Source: Lachnospiraceae bacterium | Lineage (GTDB): Bacteria > Bacillota > Clostridia > Lachnospirales > Lachnospiraceae | DNA length: 64,000 nt | Direction of reading: 5' to 3' | Assembly: GCA_015056765.1 (NCBI GenBank) | Contig: SVFQ01000002.1 | Span: 161,253-225,252, forward strand | In this document: positions 28,449 through 37,956 of the stretch, one piece after another | Layout: each line of letters starts with the position of its first letter | Position numbering within the stretch: position 1 is the first letter of the stretch | Made by a program: the position numbers and the translations under genes | The notes under the pieces: generated by a model | What the model was told of the DNA's origin: nothing | What the model saw: only the letters and a program-made list of their open reading frames with translations | The model's database searches: none

Positions 28449-31400
28449 ATGAGCAATAACAATTACACCCTTGGCATTGATATCGGTTCTACCACAGTAA
28501 AAATTGCTTTACTGGACGAGAACGAGACTTTGGTTTTTGCAGATTACAAACGCCATTATGCCAATATACAAGAAACCTTAACCGAGTTGCTTTCTCTCGC
28601 TTTTGCGAAAGCAGGAAATGTAACTGTACACCCTATGATTACCGGTTCCGGTGGTCTTACTTTATCCAATCACCTGGGTGTGCCTTTCGTACAGGAAGTT
28701 ATCGCAGTCAGCACTGCGCTTCAAAAACAGGCGCCTAAAACAGATGTTGCCATCGAACTTGGTGGTGAGGACGCGAAAATTATCTATTTTGAAAACGGAA
28801 ATATCGAACAGCGTATGAACGGAATCTGTGCCGGTGGTACAGGTTCTTTTATCGACCAAATGGCATCTCTTTTACAGACTGATGCTTCCGGTCTGAATGA
28901 ATATGCCAAAGACTATAAGAGTTTATACACCATTGCAGCCAGATGCGGTGTATTTGCCAAATCTGATATTCAGCCACTCATCAATGAAGGTGCTACGAAG
29001 CCAGATCTTTCTGCATCCATCTTCCAGGCTGTAGTCAACCAGACTATTTCCGGTCTTGCCTGCGGTAAGCCAATCCGTGGCCATGTTGCCTTTTTAGGTG
29101 GCCCGCTTCACTTCTTATCCGAATTGAAGGCTGCTTTTATCAGAACACTGAAATTAGATGAGGAGCATACCATCGACTTAGACAACTCCCATCTTTTCGC
29201 TGCTATGGGATCTGCGTTAAATGCAAAAGAAGAAGTTTCCTTCAGTCTGCAAGACATGATGGATAAGCTTTCCGGCGGCATTAAGATGGATTTTGAAGTT
29301 GCACGTATGGAGCCACTATTTGCTTCTCAGGAGGACTATGATGCCTTCAAGGAGCGTCACGGCAAAGCCCATGTTGAAACAGGGGATTTAGCAAGTTATA
29401 AAGGAAATTGCTATTTAGGAATCGATGCCGGTTCTACCACTACCAAAGTAGCTTTAGTAGGGGAAGATGGTTCTCTATTATATTCCTTCTATAGTAACAA
29501 TAACGGTAGTCCTTTAAAAACCGCTATTTCTTCCATCGAAGAGATTTATAAGCTTCTTCCGGAAGGTGCTAAAATTGTGCACTCCTGCTCCACAGGTTAC
29601 GGCGAAGCACTTTTAAAAGCTGCCCTTATGCTGGATGAAGGTGAAGTAGAGACAGTTGCACACTACTATGCTGCTGCTTTCTTCGATCCGGAAGTAGACT
29701 GCATCCTGGACATTGGCGGTCAGGACATGAAATGTATCAAAATCAAGAACCAGACTGTAGATAGCGTACAGTTAAATGAAGCTTGTTCTTCCGGTTGCGG
29801 TTCCTTTATCGAAACCTTTGCAAAGAGCCTGAATTATTCTGTACAGGACTTTGCCAAAGCAGCCCTTTTTGCAGAGCATCCTATTGATTTGGGTACACGT
29901 TGTACCGTATTTATGAATTCCAAAGTAAAGCAGGCCCAAAAAGAAGGTGCCTCTGTAGAAGACATCTCCGCAGGTCTTGCGTACTCCGTAATCAAAAACG
30001 CATTATTTAAGGTTATCAAAGTATCCTCTGCCAAAGATTTAGGTAAAAACGTCGTAGTACAGGGTGGTACTTTCTATAATGACGCTGTCCTTCGAAGCTT
30101 CGAAAAGATTTCCGGATGTCAGGCAGTTCGTCCTGATATTGCCGGCATCATGGGTGCATTCGGATGTGGTCTCATCGCCAAAGAACGTTACCATCAGGGT
30201 GGCGAAAAAGGCACTACTATGCTTTCCATTGAGGATATTCGTTCTTTGGAATTCACCACCAGCATGGCAAAATGCCAGGGCTGTACCAACCATTGCCGTC
30301 TCACCATTAATAAATTCTCCGGTGGTAGACAATTTATCTCCGGTAACCGTTGTGAGCGTGGTCTTGGTAAACAAAAGAACGCCGCAGGTATTCCAAACCT
30401 GTATGACTATAAGATGAAACGTATCTTCAGTCATTATGTACCACTAACTGCAGACAAAGCACCTCGTGGTTCAGTAGGTATTCCGCGTGTTTTGAATATG
30501 TACGAAGACTATCCATTCTGGTTTACCTTCTTTACCAAACTTGGTTACCAGGTGGTATTGTCCCCTACCAGTACCCATAAGATTTATGAACTTGGTATCG
30601 AGTCTATTCCTAGCGAAAGTGAATGCTACCCGGCGAAGTTAGCCCATGGACACGTGGCATGGCTCATTCACGAAAATGTGGATTTCATCTTCTATCCTGC
30701 CCTCTTCTATGAGCGTAAGGAGTTTAAAGAAGCCAATAACCATTACAATTGTCCGATTGTCACTTCTTATTCTGAGAACATCAAGAATAACGTAGATGAA
30801 ATCGGTCAGGGCAAGGTCAAATTCTCGAATCCATTTATGAGTTTCGAAAGCCCTAAGACCATTAAACAAGCCCTATATAAAGAATTCACAAACCTCTCCC
30901 ACGCCGAAATCAGCGAAGCTGTAGACGAAGCATGGGAAGAACTGGAAAATGTCCGCTTTGATATCCAGCAAAAGGGCGAAGAAACCATTGCCTGGATGGA
31001 AAAGACAGGCACTCACGGTATCGTACTGGCCGGTAGACCATACCATGTGGACCCTGAAATCAATCACGGTATCCCAGAGCTGATCAATACCTACGGTCTT
31101 GCAGTACTATCTGAGGATTCCATCTCTCACTTAGCAGCACCGGAAAGACCACTTATCGTATCCGACCAGTGGATGTATCATAGTAGACTCTATGCTGCAG
31201 CAAGCTATGTCAAAATGCGTGATGACCTGGATATGATTCAGCTAAACAGTTTCGGTTGCGGTTTGGATGCTGTTACCACCGATCAGGTTAGCGATATCCT
31301 GGTAGGATCTGACAAAGTCTATACTTGTCTGAAGATTGATGAAGTCAATAACTTAGGTGCAGCCAGAATTCGAATCCGCTCTCTACTTGCTGCTATCCGC

Positions 31401-32693
31401 GTACGTAAGCAGAGAAATATGAAGCGCACCATCCGTACCAGTGCTATTGAGAAGGTAAGCTTTACCAAAGAAATGAGGAAAGACTACACCATCCTGGTAC
31501 CTCAGATGTCACCAATTCATTTTGACATGTTAGCTCCTGCCATGGCTGCTTGCGGCTATCACTTAGAGCTTCTGCCAAATGACAATCGGCATGCGATTGA
31601 TGTAGGTACTCAATATGTCAATAACGACGCTTGCTACCCATCCATGATGGTGGTTGGCCAAATCATCGACGCTGTCACCTCCGGCAATTATGACGTAAAC
31701 AAAACAGCTGTTATTATGACGCAGACCGGCGGTGGATGCCGTGCTACCAACTATGTAGGCTTCATCCGTAGAGCCTTGAAGAAAGCAGGCCTAGAACAAA
31801 TTCCTGTCATTTCTCTGAACCTTGGTGGTATCGAAAGCAACCCTGGTTTCGATATTAACTTAGAGCTTTTAACCAGAGCCGCTTATGCTGCTGTATTTGG
31901 TGATATCTTCATGAGATGCGTATACCGTATGCGTCCTTATGAAGCTACCGAAGGAAGCGTCAATGCAGTCCATGAAAAATGGAAAAAAGAATGCATCGAC
32001 TTTGTGACTGCAAAACATATGAACTTCCTTAAGTTCCAACGTATGTGTAAAGCAATCGTGGAAGATTTCGATCAGATTCCGATTCTGGACATTAAGAAAC
32101 CTAGAGTTGGTATCGTAGGTGAGATTCTTGTGAAGTTCATGCCATCTGCTAATAACCACTTAGTAGACTTACTAGAGCAGGAAGGCGCCGAGGCTGTATG
32201 CCCTGACCTGTTAGACTTTATGCTCTACTGCTTCTACAATCAGATTTACAAAGCAGATTACTTGGGTACCAGCAAGCGTACCGCCAGATTCTGTAAGCTT
32301 GGCATCAATGCCTTAGAAGCCCTGCGTAAAGGAGCTACTAAAGCATTTAAAAATAGCGTCCACTTTGAACCACCTACCAGCATCTACGATATCGTAGAAT
32401 ACGCGAAACCAATCGTAAGTATTGGTAACCAAACCGGTGAAGGATGGTTCCTTACCGGTGAAATGGTAGAGTTGATCAAAGGTGGCACAGAAAACATTGT
32501 ATGTTGCCAGCCTTTTGGTTGCCTGCCAAACCACGTAGTGGGAAAAGGTGTTATCAAAGAGCTTCGTAGACGTTATCCTATGTCTAACGTGGTTGCCATC
32601 GACTTCGATCCGGGTGCCAGTGAGGTAAACCAGCTGAACCGAATCAAACTGATGCTGTCTACTGCTCAAAAGAATCTAAAAAAAGCAAATTAA
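28449..32693 (+). CDS. Giant 2-hydroxyacyl-CoA dehydratase activase-related protein
   Basis: Protein of 1414 residues. Two ASKHA-type activase (BcrAD/BadFG/HgdC) domains come first, each opening with a phosphate loop G-I-D-I/A-G-S-T-T and carrying the cluster-binding C-x-G-x-G-S-F-I motif (about residues 125 and 450). A cysteine-rich linker C-Q-G-C-T-N-H-C (about 615) follows, then a DUF2229 region and a C-terminal part related to the HgdB-like dehydratase fold. True activases use ATP to push an electron into the dehydratase. Four-part fusions of this kind are widespread in anaerobes but uncharacterised. GGAGG lies five bases before the ATG. Confidence 0.85.
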   Translation: MSNNNYTLGIDIGSTTVKIALLDENETLVFADYKRHYANIQETLTELLSLAFAKAGNVTVHPMITGSGGLTLSNHLGVPFVQEVIAVSTALQKQAPKTDVAIELGGEDAKIIYFENGNIEQRMNGICAGGTGSFIDQMASLLQTDASGLNEYAKDYKSLYTIAARCGVFAKSDIQPLINEGATKPDLSASIFQAVVNQTISGLACGKPIRGHVAFLGGPLHFLSELKAAFIRTLKLDEEHTIDLDNSHLFAAMGSALNAKEEVSFSLQDMMDKLSGGIKMDFEVARMEPLFASQEDYDAFKERHGKAHVETGDLASYKGNCYLGIDAGSTTTKVALVGEDGSLLYSFYSNNNGSPLKTAISSIEEIYKLLPEGAKIVHSCSTGYGEALLKAALMLDEGEVETVAHYYAAAFFDPEVDCILDIGGQDMKCIKIKNQTVDSVQLNEACSSGCGSFIETFAKSLNYSVQDFAKAALFAEHPIDLGTRCTVFMNSKVKQAQKEGASVEDISAGLAYSVIKNALFKVIKVSSAKDLGKNVVVQGGTFYNDAVLRSFEKISGCQAVRPDIAGIMGAFGCGLIAKERYHQGGEKGTTMLSIEDIRSLEFTTSMAKCQGCTNHCRLTINKFSGGRQFISGNRCERGLGKQKNAAGIPNLYDYKMKRIFSHYVPLTADKAPRGSVGIPRVLNMYEDYPFWFTFFTKLGYQVVLSPTSTHKIYELGIESIPSESECYPAKLAHGHVAWLIHENVDFIFYPALFYERKEFKEANNHYNCPIVTSYSENIKNNVDEIGQGKVKFSNPFMSFESPKTIKQALYKEFTNLSHAEISEAVDEAWEELENVRFDIQQKGEETIAWMEKTGTHGIVLAGRPYHVDPEINHGIPELINTYGLAVLSEDSISHLAAPERPLIVSDQWMYHSRLYAAASYVKMRDDLDMIQLNSFGCGLDAVTTDQVSDILVGSDKVYTCLKIDEVNNLGAARIRIRSLLAAIRVRKQRNMKRTIRTSAIEKVSFTKEMRKDYTILVPQMSPIHFDMLAPAMAACGYHLELLPNDNRHAIDVGTQYVNNDACYPSMMVVGQIIDAVTSGNYDVNKTAVIMTQTGGGCRATNYVGFIRRALKKAGLEQIPVISLNLGGIESNPGFDINLELLTRAAYAAVFGDIFMRCVYRMRPYEATEGSVNAVHEKWKKECIDFVTAKHMNFLKFQRMCKAIVEDFDQIPILDIKKPRVGIVGEILVKFMPSANNHLVDLLEQEGAEAVCPDLLDFMLYCFYNQIYKADYLGTSKRTARFCKLGINALEALRKGATKAFKNSVHFEPPTSIYDIVEYAKPIVSIGNQTGEGWFLTGEMVELIKGGTENIVCCQPFGCLPNHVVGKGVIKELRRRYPMSNVVAIDFDPGASEVNQLNRIKLMLSTAQKNLKKAN

Positions 32694-32701
32694 TCCAAAT
32701 A

Positions 32702-32740
32702 AAGTCCTGCTTATTCCTTGTAATAAGCAGGGCTTTTTTG
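32702..32740 (+). terminator. Terminator of the activase gene
   Basis: A 10-bp perfect stem (32706-32715 with 32722-32731), extendable by three pairs, is followed by a T6 run. Confidence 0.9.
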
Positions 32741-32787
32741 TTAAAATAAAATAGTGTTGATTTAAAAAACTAGGAGGATTTAGATTC

Positions 32788-34557
32788 GTGCTATCAAAGT
32801 ATTTTACAAAATCATTCAGAAAATCTGTCATGGCGCTGGGCCTTGCTGCTGTCATGGCTCTTACACCGGTTTCTACCGCTAGAGCAGCTGTCCTTGGCAT
32901 CGACGTCAGCAAATATAACGGAGGTATCGATTGGGGTTCTGTAGCAGCTTCCGGCGTCAGCTATACCTTTATCAAGGTAGGCAGTACCAAAAGTGGCGTA
33001 GACCCTCGCTTTGCAGAAAACATTACCAATGCGCAGGCCTGTGGCGTACGTACCGGCGTTTATATCTACTCCTACGCGCATTCCGTAGAAGAAGCCATCA
33101 ATGAAGCAAACCTGGTACTCCAGTGGATTGAACCATATAATGTAAACTTCCCGATTGCTTTTGATATCGAAGATAGATCTCAGGCAGGTATTGACCCAAA
33201 TACCTTCACAGAAATGTGTAATCAGTTCTGTGATGTAATCGCATCTGCCGGATACACTCCTATTGTATATACGTATCGCAACTTTTTCCGAGCTCATGTA
33301 ACTCCTAACTTACGTTATGATTATTGGATTGCTCAGTATGCAGGAGCTTGTGACGTGCCGGGACACGCTATTTGGCAGTACTCTTCCAACGGTTCTGTAG
33401 CCGGTGTTCCATCCAGAGTCGATATGAACTGGATGAACAAAGATTATGCCGGACTTATCCTCCCGGTAGGATTTGCAAAACGTGGCGAATTCACTTATTT
33501 CTACAATAACTATCGTCTCCAGCGTGGATGGGTAGACTATTCCGGTCTTCGTTTCCATATGGATGATGCTTTCCATATGAATACCGGTTGGTTTGCAGAT
33601 GAAGCCGGTACCTACTACTTATCTCCTGAAGATGGTCACGCTTATGTAGGACTTCAGCAGATTGATAAAGACCGCTACTATTTTGATGAAGCATACCATG
33701 TACGAAACGGTCTCATTACTGTTGGCGATTTCCAGTACTATTTCGATGGTGCAAATGGATGCAAAATGCATACCGGATGGCTTGGACTGGAAGATGGTGT
33801 TCGCTACTTTGACCCCACCAGTGGTGCAATGCTGGTAGGTTTAAATGCAATCGATAAAAATGCTTATTTGTTTAATGAAAAAGGTCTTATGCAGACTGCA
33901 TGGCAGACCATCAATGGTCAGAAGTTCTACTTCAACCCGGCTGATGGTAAGATGGTACATGGTTTCTTAGGAGACCTACCTAACCGTTACTACTTAGACC
34001 CAACTGACGGTCATATGGTAACCGGCTACGCTACCATTGAGAAAAACAACTACTTCTTTAACAACGATGGCCTCATGCAGGTAGGTTTTGTAAAGATTGG
34101 GGATCAGACCTATTACTTTGATCCAGCTACCGGCGCACAAAAAACAGGATTCATCGGAGATGGCACAAACGTATACTACTTCACTCCTGCAGGCGGACAG
34201 CTTGTAACAGGTGTACAGGTAATCGATGGTGCTACCTACTACTTCGATGCAACAGGCAAGATGCAGGTAGGCTTCCAGGTTATTAATGGACTCACCTTCT
34301 ACTTCGATCCTGCAACAGGTAAGCTTGTAACCAACACCCTACTTCCTACAGAAGCAGGTACGGTTTATGTAGCCCCTGATGGACATATGGTAGTAAATCA
34401 GGCAGTGGTAATCAATAAAGTGCCTTGTGTATTCGACGAAAAAGGACATATGGTTATCAACCGTAACTACGTCATCGGCAACATCACCTATGTATGTAAC
34501 GAAGCAGGTGTAGCTGTGGCAGTAGATCCAAACGGACAGATTGTTCCGATTCAGTAA
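32788..34557 (+). CDS. Secreted GH25 lysozyme with C-terminal wall-binding repeats
   Basis: Protein of 589 residues beginning with GTG, with AGGAGG ten bases upstream. The signal peptide ends near A-R-A-A (about residue 34). The GH25 muramidase domain (about 35-230) begins G-I-D-V-S-K-Y-N-G and has F-D-I-E-D, which supplies the acidic catalytic residues. About fifteen 20-residue aromatic repeats (Y-Y-F-D, W-x-T-I-N-G type) follow, resembling choline- or glucan-binding repeats. It probably cuts the glycan strands of the cell's own wall during remodelling. The convergent neighbour is an amidase. Confidence 0.92.
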   Translation: MLSKYFTKSFRKSVMALGLAAVMALTPVSTARAAVLGIDVSKYNGGIDWGSVAASGVSYTFIKVGSTKSGVDPRFAENITNAQACGVRTGVYIYSYAHSVEEAINEANLVLQWIEPYNVNFPIAFDIEDRSQAGIDPNTFTEMCNQFCDVIASAGYTPIVYTYRNFFRAHVTPNLRYDYWIAQYAGACDVPGHAIWQYSSNGSVAGVPSRVDMNWMNKDYAGLILPVGFAKRGEFTYFYNNYRLQRGWVDYSGLRFHMDDAFHMNTGWFADEAGTYYLSPEDGHAYVGLQQIDKDRYYFDEAYHVRNGLITVGDFQYYFDGANGCKMHTGWLGLEDGVRYFDPTSGAMLVGLNAIDKNAYLFNEKGLMQTAWQTINGQKFYFNPADGKMVHGFLGDLPNRYYLDPTDGHMVTGYATIEKNNYFFNNDGLMQVGFVKIGDQTYYFDPATGAQKTGFIGDGTNVYYFTPAGGQLVTGVQVIDGATYYFDATGKMQVGFQVINGLTFYFDPATGKLVTNTLLPTEAGTVYVAPDGHMVVNQAVVINKVPCVFDEKGHMVINRNYVIGNITYVCNEAGVAVAVDPNGQIVPIQ

Positions 34558-34583
34558 AATGTACATAACGCCTTTTAGGCATG

Positions 34584-34622
34584 AAAAACGCCAGTGCCCA
34601 ATGCACTGGCGTTTCTATTTGT
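34584..34622 (+). terminator. Terminator between lysozyme and amidase genes
   Basis: A perfect 12-bp stem (34586-34597 with 34603-34614), with T-rich sequence on the plus strand and five T on the minus strand. It probably serves both convergent genes. Confidence 0.8.
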
Positions 34623-34664
34623 TATACCATAGCTCTAAAACTATTTTCTTACTAAATATAAATA

Positions 34665-35681
34665 CTAAAAAGTAATGGAATTACTGTAGCTGCACTTCTC
34701 ATACTGATTCCAAACATTGAAAATCATGGTGCTACCGTGTGGCGCCTTGATATCAATATCTGCTTCAGTGCCTGCAAGCCAAGGACTAAGTCTCGTCCAA
34801 GTCTTACCACCATCTATGGAGTAATTATAATAAATAATCGGTGACTGACTATCCTGCGCTGCAATATGGATATTTACAGTTCCTGCAGCTTCATTATAGG
34901 AATTAAAAGCGATACTGCTCACTTCCGGAGGTGTCTCATCTTGCACTCTAGGTGTCTTAGAAGCCTTTACAGATGGCTTAGGGTATTTCTTATAGTCCAC
35001 ACCTAAAGTCTTGGATTTCAGGCCAAAATACTTCGCTACAGCGGTAGCATCTGCCTTTCCAAGGGCTTCTACATTTCTGAAAATCGCATCATCTACTGTC
35101 TCATCCATATAACAGTGTTCAATAATGACTGCCGGAATCTTTCGTTCTACAGAATTCTTGATGACACCATAGTAATCTGCTGATAAGGTACCATTGATTT
35201 TGCTCTTTACACCTTTGGAGTAAATACCCAAAGCTGATAGTTCAGCTAATTCTAACTGTCCAAAAGCAGCTCCTTTTGCATAGTAATTACCATAGCAGGA
35301 GGTCCAAATCTCGGAACCGAAGAAATTGTGCTCCACACTGGCATTCAGGTGAATGCTGTACAAAAAGTCAGCATTATTTGCTTTGGCAATCTCAGCTCTT
35401 TGTGCCAGAGATAACTCCGTATCATCTACTCTGGTCATCACGATATTCACACCTTCGTATTTGGAAAGCTCCTGGTACATAGCCAAAGCAATCTGTAGTG
35501 TAATATCCTTTTCATTCAGATTCTTATACTGGGCACCCATATTAGAACCGCCATGGCCCGGGTCGATACAGACCGTCACCGTCTTTGTGGCTGCAGCAAC
35601 CGGAATGGGATTCATTGCAAAAGTCGAAACCGCCATACAAGCAGATAGCAAACCTGCAACTAATTTCTTTCTAAAAGACAT
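34665..35681 (-). CDS. Secreted N-acetylmuramoyl-L-alanine amidase
   Basis: Protein of 338 residues with a signal peptide (cleavage after about residue 31) and an Amidase_3 domain (about 33-220). The domain shows the zinc ligands in D-P-G-H-G-G, a later S-I-H-L-N-A, and E-H-C-Y-M near its end. A C-terminal beta domain (about 250-338) of bacterial Ig or fibronectin character follows, with no known wall-binding repeats. It cleaves the bond between N-acetylmuramate and the stem peptide. GGAGA precedes the start. Confidence 0.88.
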   Translation of the reverse strand: MSFRKKLVAGLLSACMAVSTFAMNPIPVAAATKTVTVCIDPGHGGSNMGAQYKNLNEKDITLQIALAMYQELSKYEGVNIVMTRVDDTELSLAQRAEIAKANNADFLYSIHLNASVEHNFFGSEIWTSCYGNYYAKGAAFGQLELAELSALGIYSKGVKSKINGTLSADYYGVIKNSVERKIPAVIIEHCYMDETVDDAIFRNVEALGKADATAVAKYFGLKSKTLGVDYKKYPKPSVKASKTPRVQDETPPEVSSIAFNSYNEAAGTVNIHIAAQDSQSPIIYYNYSIDGGKTWTRLSPWLAGTEADIDIKAPHGSTMIFNVWNQYEKCSYSNSITF

Positions 35682-35729
35682 ACATTCGTCTCCTTATACT
35701 CTCTTCTATACGTTTCTAGCAGCATATGC

Positions 35730-36605
35730 TTATTCACAGCTGATAGACCAACGATTCTCGTAAGTCTTGCCTGCTTCCAGAGAAATCAGATTATCCTGTT
35801 TTTCCAAATCAGTAACCACACCGGAGTATGCCGGCAAAGAGCTCCAAGGCTCGATGCAAACGTAAGGTGCATCTGTGTGATCCATATGCCAGAATCCTAC
35901 ATAAGCCATATCCGGATACTGTACCGTCACCTGATGCTTTGCACCATTTGCCTTTAGTGTAACAGACTTTGCCACATCTTTCAGCACAACAGCATCACGA
36001 TCAAATAAGTCATGGTGCAATGGAATACGTTTACCATCTACCAGTTCGTAGTCTGTAGCTGTGTGAAGTGCAAACATATCATCAGAAAAATCAATCTGCT
36101 TTGCCTTGCTACTCTCCGCAAACTCTAAATAATAATCTTCAAAAGAGAAACCTCTTTCCAGTGGCACATTAAAGCCCGGATGACCTCCTACACCAAAGTA
36201 CATGGTCTCCTTGCCTTTATTCTCCACTGTAAAGGTAATCTGAATCATACGACCTACCAAACGATAGGAAGTCATAAAATGGAAATGGAATGGATACATT
36301 TCCATTGTTTTCTCATTATCGCCTAAGCTAAAAGTCACTCTATCGTCAGACTTCAAAAGCACATCCATTTTCAAATCTCTGGCAAAGCCATGCTTGGTCA
36401 AATGATACTCAGTTCCTTTATAAATATATTTGCCTTCTACCAGTCTGCCAATATAAGGAAACAGGTTTGGTGCCTGTCCCTTCCAATAAGTCGGATCTCC
36501 GGACCACAAAAATTCTGTCTGATCCTTCTTATCCTTAATAGAGGTGATTTGTCCGCCTACCTCAGAGATTTCCACCTGTAAACATTCATTCTGTAAAGTA
36601 ATCAT
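35730..36605 (-). CDS. Aldose 1-epimerase family protein
   Basis: Galactose mutarotase-like beta-sandwich protein of 291 residues. Y-I-G-R-L, the general-acid region K-H-G-F-A-R (about residue 73), G-G-H-P-G-F-N (about residue 142) and I-E-P-W-S-S (about residue 258) are typical of the LacX/YphB branch rather than classical GalM. The substrate sugar is not predictable. AAAAAGGAG lies just before the ATG. A long leader with a hairpin terminator separates it from its promoter, so its expression is probably controlled by attenuation. Confidence 0.85.
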   Translation of the reverse strand: MITLQNECLQVEISEVGGQITSIKDKKDQTEFLWSGDPTYWKGQAPNLFPYIGRLVEGKYIYKGTEYHLTKHGFARDLKMDVLLKSDDRVTFSLGDNEKTMEMYPFHFHFMTSYRLVGRMIQITFTVENKGKETMYFGVGGHPGFNVPLERGFSFEDYYLEFAESSKAKQIDFSDDMFALHTATDYELVDGKRIPLHHDLFDRDAVVLKDVAKSVTLKANGAKHQVTVQYPDMAYVGFWHMDHTDAPYVCIEPWSSLPAYSGVVTDLEKQDNLISLEAGKTYENRWSISCE

Positions 36606-36630
36606 GATGTCTCCTTTTTCAGTTTTTGGA

Positions 36631-36657
36631 AAAAGAAAAGGCAGGACTTAACCTGCC
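36631..36657 (-). terminator. Intrinsic terminator in the leader of the aldose epimerase gene
   Basis: Minus-strand stem GGCAGG (36657-36652), loop TTAAGT, stem CCTGCC (36645-36640), then TTTTCTTTTT. It lies about 26 bases before the start codon, so it would stop transcription before the gene unless disrupted. Confidence 0.75.
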
Positions 36658-36854
36658 GTCTCTTTTTATAACCTTCCCATTCTACTCCCTGTATAGAAAG
36701 TACCCCCTTGCTATCAAATCTCTCATCAGCCTAGCCCCTTCTCCGGCAAAGCTGCCTTGTCGAGAAAGAAAAGTTTCTCGTCCACTGACATTACTTTTCT
36801 CGAGTCCTGCATCCCCACGCAAAACTCTATGATAGAAGAATGTAATCTCACAAC
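36640..36854 (-). ncRNA. Candidate structured leader RNA (riboswitch-like attenuator), class not recognised
   Basis: About 210 bases run from the predicted start of a strong promoter to an intrinsic terminator ahead of the epimerase gene, with no reading frame of note. The segment GCAGGACT (minus strand, 36810-36803) is perfectly complementary to AGTCCTGC (36648-36641), which forms the loop edge and 3' arm of the terminator. The two pairings exclude each other. Inside there are further hairpins (GGCA-GCTT-TGCC and a CGAGAAAAGT/ACTTTTC-x-CTCG helix). I could not match it to T-box, SAM, TPP, lysine, glycine, cobalamin, glmS or ykkC signatures. Confidence 0.5.
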
Positions 36855-36860
36855 ATCTTT

Positions 36861-36889
36861 GTTATATCATCACAAGATGTCAAAGTCAA
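36861..36889 (-). promoter_or_regulatory. Strong sigma-A promoter of the epimerase leader
   Basis: Minus-strand TTGACT (36884-36889), 17-bp spacer, TATAAC (36861-36866). This promoter and the leader account for most of the 348-base gap between the epimerase and Pit genes. Bases 36890-36953 show nothing further. Confidence 0.78.
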
Positions 36890-36953
36890 TACACGAAAAA
36901 TTGTACATGTTGCACAAACATTTTTCGAAAGACAGCTCTTGACATCTGCGTAT

Positions 36954-37946
36954 TTAGTTTCCTAAGATTGCATTTACTACTACGAACACACCAGCTGATA
37001 ATAACAGGGTAATCGGAATGGTAATCACCCAAGCACTAACCATCTTTTTCGCAGTAGCCCACTTCACACTCTTCACACGTTGTGCCGCACCGACACCCAT
37101 AATGGAAGAAGAAATCACATGGGTCGTACTAACCGGTAAATTCAAATGTGTCGCAATCTGAATCGTAATGGAGCTAGCCAGGTCAGCTGCTACGCCATTC
37201 ACCGGCTTCAACTTCATAATCTGCGTACCTACTGTTTTGATAATACGCCAGCCACCGATGGAAGTACCGATACTCATAGAAACCGCACAAGCAAGCTGTA
37301 CCCAATGAGGTACGTCCATAGATGTAATCAAACCATAATTAAAAAGCGCCATGGTAATGATACCCATAGACTTCTGTGCATCATTAGAGCCATGTGAGAA
37401 CGCCTGCAAAGCTGCGGTCAATATCTGCACCTTACGGAAGCTGCTATTTGCTCTGGATGCATTGGCATTACGGAAAATGTAGCGAATAATCGTAAATACC
37501 AAATAACCCATGGCGATAGCTACAAATGGTGACACAATCAGGGAAATAATAATCTTTCCAAGACCTGCAAAGTTAACAGCGGAGGAACCTGCATCCGCCA
37601 GTGCTGCCCCAGCCAAAGAGCCAATCAGTGCATGGCTGGAACTACTTGGAATACCAAAATACCAAGTAAGCAGATTCCAAATAATGGCAGAAATCAATGC
37701 TGTAATAATAACAATAGAACCATTGGACATAGAGGAAACATCCACTACTTCCTTGGCAATGGTCTCGGCAACACCGGTAAATAATATCGCACCGGTGAAG
37801 TTCATCACAGCCGCCATCATAATCGCATGTTTTAAAGATAACGCTCTAGTAGAAACGGCAGTAGCAATGGCATTGGCCGTATCATGAAAGCCATTGATAA
37901 AGTCAAAGACCAGAGCTAATACAATCGTAATAATAATGATAACCAT
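36954..37946 (-). CDS. Inorganic phosphate transporter, Pit family
   Basis: Low-affinity phosphate permease of 330 residues with about ten membrane helices. The duplicated PiT signatures are present: G-F-H-D-T-A-N-A-I-A-T near the N-terminus, and G-S-N-D-A-Q-K-S-M-G in the second half. GGGGCAG precedes the start. The DUF47 gene lies 10 bases upstream, the usual pairing, and the DUF47 protein probably modulates the permease. Confidence 0.93.
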   Translation of the reverse strand: MVIIIITIVLALVFDFINGFHDTANAIATAVSTRALSLKHAIMMAAVMNFTGAILFTGVAETIAKEVVDVSSMSNGSIVIITALISAIIWNLLTWYFGIPSSSSHALIGSLAGAALADAGSSAVNFAGLGKIIISLIVSPFVAIAMGYLVFTIIRYIFRNANASRANSSFRKVQILTAALQAFSHGSNDAQKSMGIITMALFNYGLITSMDVPHWVQLACAVSMSIGTSIGGWRIIKTVGTQIMKLKPVNGVAADLASSITIQIATHLNLPVSTTHVISSSIMGVGAAQRVKSVKWATAKKMVSAWVITIPITLLLSAGVFVVVNAILGN

Positions 37947-37956
37947 AGTCTGCCCC

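Noticed and set aside
36640..36854. Leader RNA as a T-box, hammerhead or cobalamin element
   Set aside because: CTGATGAG occurs but no paired GAAA and cleavage triplet follow in the right order. There is no GGTGGNACCGCG for a T-box and no complete cobalamin core on either strand.
36626..36942. Two short plus-strand open frames in the epimerase-Pit gap
   Set aside because: They lack ribosome binding sites and any recognisable sequence, and they lie opposite the leader RNA and its promoter.
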